A DNA stretch of 64,000 bases from Rebecca billardiae RCC1528 (Eukaryota > Haptophyta), in NCBI GenBank assembly GCA_965240325.2, contig OZ251228.1, forward strand, positions 1,054,001 through 1,118,000, given 5' to 3'. Shown piece by piece: positions 27,611 through 36,899 of this stretch. Each line of letters starts with the position of its first letter. Within the stretch, counting starts at the first letter, position 1. The notes beneath the pieces were generated by a model. The model made no database searches and was not told the origin of the DNA. It saw only the letters and a list, made by a program, of their open reading frames with translations. The translations under genes and the position numbers were made by a program.

Positions 27611-30600
27611 ACGGGCGCACCGGCGCGCCGGGTGGGCGGCGCGCCACCAGCCTCAGCTCGGATATGGGGATCGAAACGCGCCAAGCGCTCGTGTGGCGGC
27701 ACTTGACGGTGCTGGGAGCAGCCGTACTTGAGCGCGCTCGAGCCGTGCCCGTGCGAGCCGACGGTATCCGCACCGCCACGTCTCGCGCACTTCGAAGCCC
27801 ACCGCGCCCATCCCACCAGCGCACGGGCGCACGGGCGCACGGGCGCACGGGCGCACCGGCGCGCCGGGTGGGCGGCGCGCCACCAGCCTCAGCTCGGATA
27901 TGGGCATCGAGGCGCGCCAAGCGCTCGAGTGGCGGCATCGTGACGGTGCTGGCGGCAGCCGTGCTCGAGCGCGCTCGAGCCGTGCCCGTGCGAGCCGACG
28001 GTATCCGCACCGCCACGTCTCGCGCACTTCGAAGCCCACCGCGCCCATCCCACCAGCGCACGGGCGCACGGGCGCACGGGCGCACGGGCGCGCCGGGTGG
28101 GCGGCGCGCCACCAGCCTCAGCTCGGATATGGGCATCGAGGCGCGCCAAGCGCTCGAGTGGCGGAACTTGACGGTGCTGGCAGCAGCCGTACTCGAGCGC
28201 GCTCGAGCCGTGCCCGTGCGACCCGACGGTATCCGCACCGCCACGTCTCGCGCACTTCGAAGCCCACCGCGCCCATCCCACCAGCGCACGGGCGCACGGG
28301 CGCACGGGCGCACGGGCGCGCCGGGTGGGCGGTGCGCCACCAGCCTCAGCTCGGATATGGGGATCGAGGCGCGCCAAGCGCTCGAGTGGCGGCATTGTGA
28401 TGGTGCTGGCAGCAGCCGTACTCGAGCGCGCTCGAGCCGTGCCCGTGCGAGCCGACGGTATCCGCACCGCCACGTCTCGCGCACTTCGAAGCCCACCGCG
28501 CCCATCCCACCAGCGCACGGGCGCACGGGCGCACGGGCGCACCGGCGCGCCGGGTGGGCGGCGCGCCACCAGCCTCAGCTCGGATATGGGCATCGAGGCG
28601 CGCCAAGCGCTCGAGTGGCGGCATTGTGACGGTGCTGGCGGCAGCCGTACTCGAGCGCGCTCGAGCCGTGCCCGTGCGAGCCGACGGTATCCGCACCGCC
28701 ACGTCTCGCGCACTTCGAAGCCCACCGCGCCCATCCCACCAGCGCACGGGCGCACGGGCGCACGGGCGCACCGGCGCGCCGGGTGGGCGGCGCGCCACCA
28801 GCCTCAGCTCGGATATGGGCATCGAGGCGCGCCAAGCGCTCGAGTGGCGGAACTTGACGGTGCTGGCAGCAGCCGTACTCGAGCGCGCTCGAGCCGTGCC
28901 CGTGCGAGCCGACGGTATCCGCACCGCCACGTCTCGCGCACTTCGAAGCCCACCGCGCCCATCCCACCAGCGCACGGGCGCACGGGCGCACGGGCGCACG
29001 GGCGCGCCGGGTGGGCGGCGCGCCACCAGCCTCAGCTCGGATATGGGCATCGAGGCGCGCCAAGCGCTCGAGTGGCGGCATTGTGACGGTGCTGGCAGCA
29101 GCCGTACTCGAGCGCGCTCGAGCCGTGCCCGTGCGACCCGACGGTATCCGCACCGCCACGTCTCGCGCACTTTGAAGCCCACCGCGCCCATCCCACCAGC
29201 GCACGGGCGCACGGGCGCACGGGCGCACGGGCGCACGGGCGCGCCGGGTGGGCGGTGCGCCACCGGCCTCAGCTCGGATATGGGCATCGAGGCGCGCCAA
29301 GCGCTCGAGTGGCGGCATTGTGACGGTGCTGGCGGCAGCCGTACTCGAGCGCGCTCGAGCCGTGCCCGTGCGAGCCGACGGTATCCGCACCGCCACGTCT
29401 CGCGCACTTCGAAGCCCACCGCGCCCATCCCACCAGCGCACGGGCGCACGGGCGCACGGGCGCACGGGCGCACGGGCGCGCCGGGTGGGCGGCGCGCCAC
29501 CAGCCTCAGCTCGGATATGGGCATCGAGGCGCGCCAAGCGCTCGAGTGGCGGAACTTGACGGTGCTGGCAGCAGCCGTACTCGAGCGCGCTCGAGCCGTG
29601 CCCGTGCGAGCCGACGGTATCCGCACCGCCACGTCTCGCGCACTTCGAAGCCCACCGCGCCCATCCCACCAGCGCACGGGCGCACGGGCGCACGGGCGCA
29701 CGGGCGCACCGGCGCGCCGGGTGGGCGGCGCGCCACCAGCCTCAGCTCGGATATGGGCATCGAGGCGCGCCAAGCGCTCGAGTGGCGGAACTTGACGGTG
29801 CTGGCAGCAGCCGTACTCGAGCGCGCTCGAGCCGTGCCCGTGCGAGCCGACGGTATCCGCACCGCCACGTCTCGCGCACTTCGAAGCCCACCGCGCCCAT
29901 CCCACCAGCGCACGGGCGCACGGGCGCACGGGCGCACCGGCGCGCCGGGTGGGCGGCGCGCCACCAGCCTCAGCTCGGATATGGGCATCGAGGCGCGCCA
30001 AGCGCTCGAGTGGTGGAACTTGACGGTGCTGGCAGCAGCCGTACTCGAGCGCGCTCGAGCCGTGCCCGTGCGAGCCGACGGTATCCGCACCGCCACGTCT
30101 CGCGCACTTCGAAGCCCACCGCGCCCATCCCACCAGCGCACGGGCGCACGGGCGCACGGGCGCACCGGCGCGCCGGGTGGGCGGCGCGCCACCAGCCTCA
30201 GCTCGGATATGGGCATCGAGGCGCGCCAAGCGCTCGAGTGGCAGAACTTGACGGTGCTGGCAGCAGCCGTACTCGAGCGCGCTCGAGCCGTGCCCGTGCG
30301 ACCCGACGGTATCCGCACCGCCACGTCTCGCGCACTTCGAAGCCCACCGCGCCCATCCCACCAGCGCACGGGCGCACGGGCGCACGGGCGCACGGGCGCG
30401 CCGGGTGGGCGGTGCGCCACCAGCCTCAGCTCGGATATGGGGATCGAGGCGCGCCAAGCGCTCGAGTGGCGGCATTGTGATGGTGCTGGCAGCAGCCGTA
30501 CTCAAGCGCGCTCGAGCCGTGCCCGTGCGAGCCGACGGTATCCGCACCGCCACGTCTCGCGCACTTCGAAGCCCACCGCGCCCATCCCACCAGCGCACGG

Positions 30601-31542
30601 GCGCACGGGCGCACGGGCGCACCGGCGCGCCGGGTGGGCGGCGCGCGACCAGCCTCAGCTCGGATATGGGGATCGAGGCGCGCCAAGCGCTCGTGTGGCG
30701 GCACTTGACGGTGCTGGCAGCAGCCGTACTCGAGCGCGCTCGAGCCGTGCCCGTGCGAGCCGACGGTATCCGCACCGCCACGTCTCGCGCACTTCGAAGC
30801 CCACCGCGCCCATCCCACCAGCGCACGGGCGCACGGGCGCACGGGCGCACGGGCGCGCCGGGTGGGCGGCGCGCGACCAGCCTCAGCTCGGATATGGGCA
30901 TCGAGGCGCGCCAAGCGCTCGAGTGGCGGCACTTGACGGTGCTGGCAGCAGCCGTACTCGAGCGCGCTCGAGCCGTGCCCGTGCGAGCCGACGGTATCCG
31001 CACCGCCACGTCTCGCGCACTTCGAAGCCCACCGCGCCCATCCCACCAGCGCACGGGCGCACGGGCGCACGGGCGCACGGGCGCACCGGCGCGCCGGGTG
31101 GGCGGCGCGCCACCAGCCTCAGCTCGGATATGGGCATCGAGGCGCGCCAAGCGCTCGAGTGGCGGCATTGTGACGGTGCTGGCAGCAGCCGTACTCGAGC
31201 GCGCTCGAGCCGTGCCCGTGCGAGCCGACGGTATCCGCACCGCCACGTCTCGCGCACTTCGAAGCCCACCGCGCCCATCCCACCAGCGCACGGGCGCACG
31301 GGCGCACGGGCGCACGGGCGCACCGGCGCGCCGGGTGGGCGGCGCGCCACCGGCCTCAGCTCGGATATGGGCATCGAGGCGCGCCAAGCGCTCGAGTGGC
31401 GGCATTGTGACGGTGCTGGCGGCAGCCGTACTCGAGCGCGCTCGAGCCGTGCCCGTGCGAGCCGACGGTATCCGCACCGCCACGTCTCGCGCACTTCGAA
31501 GCCCACCGCGCCCATCCCACCAGCGCACGGGCGCACGGGCGC
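27611..31542. repeat. Higher-order block, copy 2 (pairs with 7,330-11,260)
   Basis: This is the second copy of the roughly 17-unit block, recognised by shared rare variants at offsets of 20,281-20,282 from the first. Single-base differences exist (for example GGAACTTG at 7,428 against GGCACTTG here), so the copies are not an assembly repeat of identical sequence. Collinearity ends near 31,540, where the octamer block has four copies instead of five. Confidence 0.7.
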
Positions 31543-33640
31543 ACGGGCGCACCGGCGCGCCGGGTGGGCGGCGCGCCACCAGCCTCAGCTCGGATATGGG
31601 CATCGAGGCGCGCCAAGCGCTCGAGTGGCGGAACTTGACGGTGCTGGCAGCAGCCGTACTCGAGCGCGCTCGAGCCGTGCCCGTGCGAGCCGACGGTATC
31701 CGCACCGCCACGTCTCGCGCACTTCGAAGCCCACCGCGCCCATCCCACCAGCGCACGAGCGCACGGGCGCACGGGCGCACGGGCGCGCCGGGTGGGCGGC
31801 GCGCCACCAGCCTCAGCTCGGATATGGGCATCGAGGCGCGCCAAGCGCTCGAGTGGCGGCATTGTGACGGTGCTGGCGGCAGCCGTACTCGAGCGCGCTC
31901 GAGCCGTGCCCGTGCGACCCGACGGTATCCGCACCGCCACGTCTCGCGCACTTTGAAGCCCACCGCGCCCATCCCACCAGCGCACGGGCGCACGGGCGCA
32001 CGGGCGCACGGGCGCGCCGGGTGGGCGGCGCGCCACCAGCCTCAGCTCGGATATGGGCATCGAGGCGCGCCAAGCGCTCGAGTGGCGGCATTGTGACGGT
32101 GCTGGCGGCAGCCGTACTCGAGCGCGCTCGAGCCGTGCCCGTGCGAGCCGACGGTATCCGCACCGCCACGTCTCGCGCACTTCGAAGCCCACCGCGCCCA
32201 TCCCACCAGCGCACGGGCGCACGGGCGCACGGGCGCACGGGCGCACGGGCGCGCCGGGTGGGCGGCGCGCCACCAGCCTCAGCTCGGATATGGGCATCGA
32301 GGCGCGCCAAGCGCTCGAGTGGCGGAACTTGACGGTGCTGGCAGCAGCCGTACTCGAGCGCGCTCGAGCCGTGCCCGTGCGAGCCGACGGTATCCGCACC
32401 GCCACGTCTCGCGCACTTCGAAGCCCACCGCGCCCATCCCACCAGCGCACGGGCGCACGGGCGCACGGGCGCACGGGCGCACCGGCGCGCCGGGTGGGCG
32501 GCGCGCCACCAGCCTCAGCTCGGATATGGGCATCGAGGCGCGCCAAGCGCTCGAGTGGCGGAACTTGACGGTGCTGGCAGCAGCCGTACTCGAGCGCGCT
32601 CGAGCCGTGCCCGTGCGAGCCGACGGTATCCGCACCGCCACGTCTCGCGCACTTCGAAGCCCACCGCGCCCATCCCACCAGCGCACGGGCGCACGGGCGC
32701 ACGGGCGCACCGGCGCGCCGGGTGGGCGGCGCGCCACCAGCCTCAGCTCGGATATGGGCATCGAGGCGCGCCAAGCGCTCGAGTGGTGGAACTTGACGGT
32801 GCTGGCAGCAGCCGTACTCGAGCGCGCTCGAGCCGTGCCCGTGCGAGCCGACGGTATCCGCACCGCCACGTCTCGCGCACTTCGAAGCCCACCGCGCCCA
32901 TCCCACCAGCGCACGGGCGCACGGGCGCACGGGCGCACCGGCGCGCCGGGTGGGCGGCGCGCCACCAGCCTCAGCTCGGATATGGGCATCGAGGCGCGCC
33001 AAGCGCTCGAGTGGCAGAACTTGACGGTGCTGGCAGCAGCCGTACTCGAGCGCGCTCGAGCCGTGCCCGTGCGAGCCGACGGTATCCGCACCGCCACGTC
33101 TCGCGCACTTCGAAGCCCACCGCGCCCATCCCACCAGCGCACGGGCGCACGGGCGCACGGGCGCACGGGCGCACCGGCGCGCCGGGTGGGCGGCGCGCCA
33201 CCAGCCTCAGCTCGGATATGGGCATCGAGGCGCGCCAAGCGCTCGATTGCGGCATTGTGACGGTGCTGACGGCAGCCGTACTCGAGCGCGCTCGAGCCGT
33301 GCCCGTGCGAGCCGACGGTATCCGCACCGCCACGTCTCGCGCACTTCGAAGCCCACCGCGCCCATCCCACCAGCGCACGGGCGCACGGGCGCACGGGCGC
33401 ACGGGCGCGCCGGGTGGGCGGCGCGCCACCAGCCTCAGCTCGGATATGGGCATCGAGGCGCGCCAAGCGCTCGTGTGGCGGAACTTGACGGTGCTGGCGG
33501 CAGCCGTACTCGAGCGCGCTCGAGCCGTGCCCGTGCGAGCCGACGGTATCCGCACCGCCACGTCTCGCGCACTTCGAAGCCCACCGCGCCCATCCCACCA
33601 GCGCACGGGCGCACGGGTGCACGGGCGCACCGGCGCGCCG

Positions 33641-34392
33641 GGTGGGCGGCGCGCCACCAGCCTCAGCTCGGATATGGGCATCGAGGCGTGCCAAGCGCTC
33701 GAGTGGCTGCATTGTGACGGTGCTGGCAGCAGGCGTATCGAGCGCGCTCGAGCCGTGCCCGTGCGAGCCGACGGTATCCGCACCGCCACGTCTCGCGCAC
33801 TTCGAAGCCCACCGCGTCCACTTCCACCAGCAAGCCTGCGCGCCGGCGCGCCGGCACGCCGGCGCACCAGCGCGCCGGGAGGGCGGCGCGCCACCAGCCT
33901 CAGCTCGGATATGGGTATCGAGGCGCGCCAAGCGCTCGCTTGGCGGGATTGTGACGGTGCTAGTGGCAGCCGTACTCGAGCACGCTCGAGCCGTGCCCGT
34001 GCGAGCCTTCGGTATCCGCACCACCACTTCTCGCTCACTTCGAAGCCCACCGCGCCCATCCCACCAGCGTGCTAGCGCGCCGGCGCGCCGGCGCGCCGGC
34101 GCACCGGCGCGCCGGGTGGGCGGCGCGCCACGAGCCTCAGCTCGGATATGGGCATCGAGGCGCGCCAAGCGCTCATATGGCTGCATTGTGACGGTGCCAG
34201 TGGCAGCCATACTCGAGCGCGCTCGAGCCGTGCCCTTGCAAGCCGTCAGCATCGCCACCACCACGTCTCGCGCACTTCGAATATAACAATAAGCGAGCCC
34301 ACCGCTGCGCGCCCATCCGGATTGGCCCATCCGCCGTCGGCGGCTCATCCTATCAGCCTGCCGCCATCGCACCGGCGCGCCACCAGCAGGCG
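33641..34392. repeat. Degenerate right edge of the satellite array
   Basis: The last three to four units still align to the array unit but carry many substitutions and short insertions. The ACGGGCGC octamer block is replaced by CCGGCGCG-type repeats near 33,840 and 34,080. An AT-rich insertion (TATAACAATAAG) interrupts the unit at about 34,282. Recognisable homology ends with GGCGCGCCACCAG at about 34,385. Diverged terminal units are what unequal crossing-over predicts at the rim of an array. Confidence 0.85.
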
Positions 34393-34742
34393 GAAGGAGC
34401 TCGTCACAGTGCCCGTCTCTGGCAGGGGTCAACCGAAGCCAGAGCCTAATATATATATATATACTACACTAGCAGCGTATATTCACACTAGCTTATAGTC
34501 GTCGCGTCTCTGACTTGTCTGGGACTGGGCGGCTCTGGCTCGCGGTAGTCGGTACGGACGTGAGGCCGCCCGGGCGTGCCGCGTGGGCGCGGCGCCCGGT
34601 GCCCGCACCGCGCCGGCGGCCTGTGCGCGCCCGACCGCCCGTTCTTGACGTGATCGCTGCGGCTTGCCAGCAGGCGCCTGGCACCACGGCCGCTGTTGTG
34701 CCAGGTTATGATCATGCCCACGTGGCATGCCGCATGGTAACG
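34393..34742. other. AT-richer boundary between satellite and genes
   Basis: About 350 bases of single-copy sequence separate the array from the Orai gene. They contain an (AT)n microsatellite at about 34,449-34,463. No gene, tRNA or other feature is supported here; short open frames are weak. The change from very GC-rich repeats to this AT tract is abrupt. Confidence 0.6.
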
Positions 34743-35403
34743 TCATCGTGCCTCGGCCCACTTCTGCTTCACGTACCACAGCCAGACGAACACGGCCGCC
34801 AGTGCGATAGCAGTGATAGCCGCGGCGGCGGCGTAGTAGTCCTGAAACTGCACCCACGCGAGCAGAGCCAGGTTGAGCAGGAAGCACGGCACGCCCGACT
34901 TGAAGGCCGAGAAGGCTCGACGCCAGTCCGCCTCGCAGCGGCTGTTCCATGCGATCTGGTCAAACGGCTTGAGGTGCACGGTGCGGTAGTTGAGGATGTA
35001 CACCATGATCAGCGAGCACAGCACCTGGCACAGTGAGGGCAGAACGGCGCGGGGCGCGTGGCCACGGAACGGCCGTTATGATATCTGCCCATGGCGCGAG
35101 CGCGGGATCGGTGGGGCTGCGCAGGCTGCGACGCACCATAGAAAACATCATGAGCGCGATCACAGTTGCTGCCATCGTGCCAAACGCAAACATGAGCACC
35201 TGCGGGTGGCCGGGGGTGATGTTGAGCTCAACGATGGACACCATCGCGAAACCACCGATGAGCGCCGACAAATTGGAGATCGCCTTCAGCTGCTGCACCT
35301 TCTCATCCACGAGGCGCACCTCCATGGTCGCTTGGTGGCTCGATTTGCCGATCGCCGTGTCGAGAGCCGACAGGCCGAGGGCGGCTGCGCCGAGAGCCGC
35401 CAT
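34743..35403 (-). CDS. ORAI: Orai-like store-operated calcium channel subunit
   Basis: Predicted 182-aa, four-helix membrane protein in two exons: 35403-35137 and 35024-34743. The 112-base intron has a GTGCGT donor and a TGCCAG acceptor, and both frames meet in phase 0, completing helix 2. Helix 1 reads SALIGGFAMVSIVEL and matches the Orai pore helix; Glu59 aligns with the human Orai1 selectivity-filter Glu106, and Gly51/Phe52 match its Gly98/Phe99. Helix 3 (GVPCFLLNLALLAWVQF) matches Orai1, but Asn stands where Orai1 has Glu190. Helix 4 ends near WLWYVKQKW. Orai proteins form calcium-selective channels opened by STIM after store depletion in animals; no STIM gene is seen here. The first ATG preceding the Ala-rich N-terminus was chosen as start. 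Confidence 0.85.
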
Positions 35404-35604
35404 GGTGTCGGATGCAGCGAAGCACTCAGCTCCGATGCGCGACGCCCGCACGCGCCCTGTGCGGCAGAGAGGCCCCGCCTCTGCCGAACCGCGCGTAGAA
35501 CGCGCGCCGCAGTACCACCGGCCGGTGGCGAGCGTCGACGCCCTTCTTGAAGCGTGGGAAGGAGGCAGCATGGCTGCCTTCCGCGGCGGCACTGCCAGCC
35601 CTTG
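35404..35604. promoter_or_regulatory. Putative bidirectional promoter, Orai / Pro-rich protein
   Basis: Only 201 bases separate the two start codons, which point away from each other, so both promoters and 5' leaders must fit here or overlap the coding regions. I see no clear TATA box. Inferred from gene arrangement alone. Confidence 0.45.
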
Positions 35605-36891
35605 ATGATGAGCGCCGCAATTTGGCCGCCGGTGCACACGGCATTGGTGGCGACATTAGCCATTCTCGTGGCAGGTGTGGTCTCGTCGCCCGCGCCTCGA
35701 TCAGTTCGCCCGTCAGGGATCCGCCTCGCCATCGTGAGGCGCGATGCCGCGTGCGGCGCACTGCTGGGCACTTACGATGCGGCCACCGCGTGCGCTGCCG
35801 CAGCGGCCGGCGCGGTGGGCATGGGTGGCTACGTTGCCTGGTCGCAGCAGACGGGGCTGTGCACGGCCTGCACATCGGACGAGTACAAGAAGGCGCGGCG
35901 CGCACGTGGCTACGATGTGTACCACCTCACGGCGGTCACTCCGTCTCCGCCGCCGACTGCTCCGGGGCCGCCACCACCGTCGCCGCGTCCACCATCGCCA
36001 CCCGCGCTGCGGTCGGACTTCGCACTCGTCGCCAAGCGCACCAGCTGTGGCGACTTCGTCGCCAGGAGCGTGCCGAGTGCCGCACATTGCCAGGCCCGCA
36101 TCCTCGCCCGCGGCGGCGGCTATCCGCACTTTGCCTACTCGGCTCACTTGCACACATGCCTGGCGTGTGAGCCCGGCGCGGCGCGATCGCGCAACTCTTG
36201 GTACAACACGTACCTCACCGTGCTGCCGAGCCCGCCGCCGCATGCGCCACCGCCGAGCTCCCCGCCGCCGCCGACATCGCCCTCGCCGCCGGCGCTTCCG
36301 CCGATGCCGCCGATGTCGCCGCCGCCGCTGTCGCCGCCCTCGCCGCCGCTGCCGCCCTCACCGCCTGGGCTGGGCGGAGGCCTGCGCTTCCGCGACACGG
36401 CGTGTGGCTCGTACCGCAGCGGCTTCACCTGGTCGCGCTGGAGCCCGGCTGCATGCGCGGCGTGGGTACGCGACGCCTTCCCCGGCACAGAGCTCTTCAC
36501 CTTCTCGCCGGACACGCACGTGTGCTTCCGCTGCTCCGCGCGGGACATGGCGCACAGCAAGGCGCAGGTTGGCTTCCACGTGTACGACGTTGCCTTCTTT
36601 GGCGCGGCCGCGCGACACGGGAGGACGGCCGAAGCCTCGGCGGCCGATCCAGGCGCCCGGGCCTTCTGGCCAACGCGCGTGGCATGGGCGCAGAGCCTGC
36701 GCTCACCCACCGAGTCGATGGACACCCTGATGTCGCTGCTCGCCGTCGCGGCCGTCGGCGTCGCGCTCGCCGCGGCGGCGTTGTGGGCTCGGTCGCGAGT
36801 CGCGCGGCGGCGATCTCGTCGGACCCCTCGACCGGAATCATCGGTGCCGGTGCTTCCACGATGGCGTGCGGCACTGTCCCTGATGCTCTAG
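35605..36891 (+). CDS. Secreted or surface Pro-rich protein with three Cys-containing repeat domains
   Basis: Predicted 428 aa, no intron needed. A hydrophobic segment after the chosen Met (about residues 10-25) looks like a signal peptide; an ATG three bases later or an in-frame start at 35,554 is possible. Three related modules of about 65-70 residues follow. Each begins with a basic or aromatic stretch before Cys (for example RDAACG, KRTSCG, RDTACG) and ends in a CxxC-like pair and a Tyr-rich strand (YDVYHL, YNTYLTVL, YDVAFF). They are joined by Ser-Pro-rich linkers such as PSPPP runs, like wall or pherophorin-type proteins. Near the C-terminus a hydrophobic helix (LMSLLAVAAVGVALAAAAL) precedes an Arg-rich tail, suggesting a type I membrane protein. 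I do not recognise the module as a named family; a PAN/apple-like fold is a guess. Confidence 0.7.
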   Translation: MMSAAIWPPVHTALVATLAILVAGVVSSPAPRSVRPSGIRLAIVRRDAACGALLGTYDAATACAAAAAGAVGMGGYVAWSQQTGLCTACTSDEYKKARRARGYDVYHLTAVTPSPPPTAPGPPPPSPRPPSPPALRSDFALVAKRTSCGDFVARSVPSAAHCQARILARGGGYPHFAYSAHLHTCLACEPGAARSRNSWYNTYLTVLPSPPPHAPPPSSPPPPTSPSPPALPPMPPMSPPPLSPPSPPLPPSPPGLGGGLRFRDTACGSYRSGFTWSRWSPAACAAWVRDAFPGTELFTFSPDTHVCFRCSARDMAHSKAQVGFHVYDVAFFGAAARHGRTAEASAADPGARAFWPTRVAWAQSLRSPTESMDTLMSLLAVAAVGVALAAAALWARSRVARRRSRRTPRPESSVPVLPRWRAALSLML

Positions 36892-36893
36892 AG

Positions 36894-36899
36894 AATAAA
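36894..36899 (+). terminator. AATAAA polyadenylation-like signal
   Basis: The hexamer lies three bases after the TAG stop of the Pro-rich protein gene. It may specify 3'-end formation, though it is closer to the stop than usual. Confidence 0.35.

Larger units (their letters stand above)
1..33640. repeat. Homogeneous satellite array, 228-237 bp unit, about 145 copies
   Basis: Successive copies of a marker such as the ATATGGGCATCG segment recur at 31, 268, 497, 725, 961 and 1189, giving periods of 237, 229, 228, 236 and 228. The same unit continues without interruption to about 33.6 kb. Length classes have two causes: a one-base difference near the middle (GGCATTGTGACGG versus GGCACTTGACGG) and 3-5 copies of the octamer ACGGGCGC. 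Copies differ by a few substitutions. The left end lies outside the window, so the total size is unknown. A centromeric, subtelomeric or other heterochromatic satellite is possible, but the sequence alone does not decide. Confidence 0.97.

Noticed and set aside
1-33717. Dozens of long ORFs on both strands inside the tandem array
   Set aside because: They are open in several frames at once because the unit is stop-poor and often a multiple of three long. One-base unit differences shift frame, and no domain or start context is seen.
1-34392. CRISPR array
   Set aside because: Unit is ~230 bp, the whole unit repeats with no unique spacers, and the setting is eukaryotic.
1-34392. rDNA intergenic spacer
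   Set aside because: No rRNA sequence interrupts the 34 kb, so an IGS repeat is not supported, though the array could lie far from an rDNA unit.
35744-36730. 328-codon Arg-rich ORF within the Pro-rich protein gene
   Set aside because: Plus-one shadow of GC-rich codons; lacks signal peptide and repeated Cys modules.
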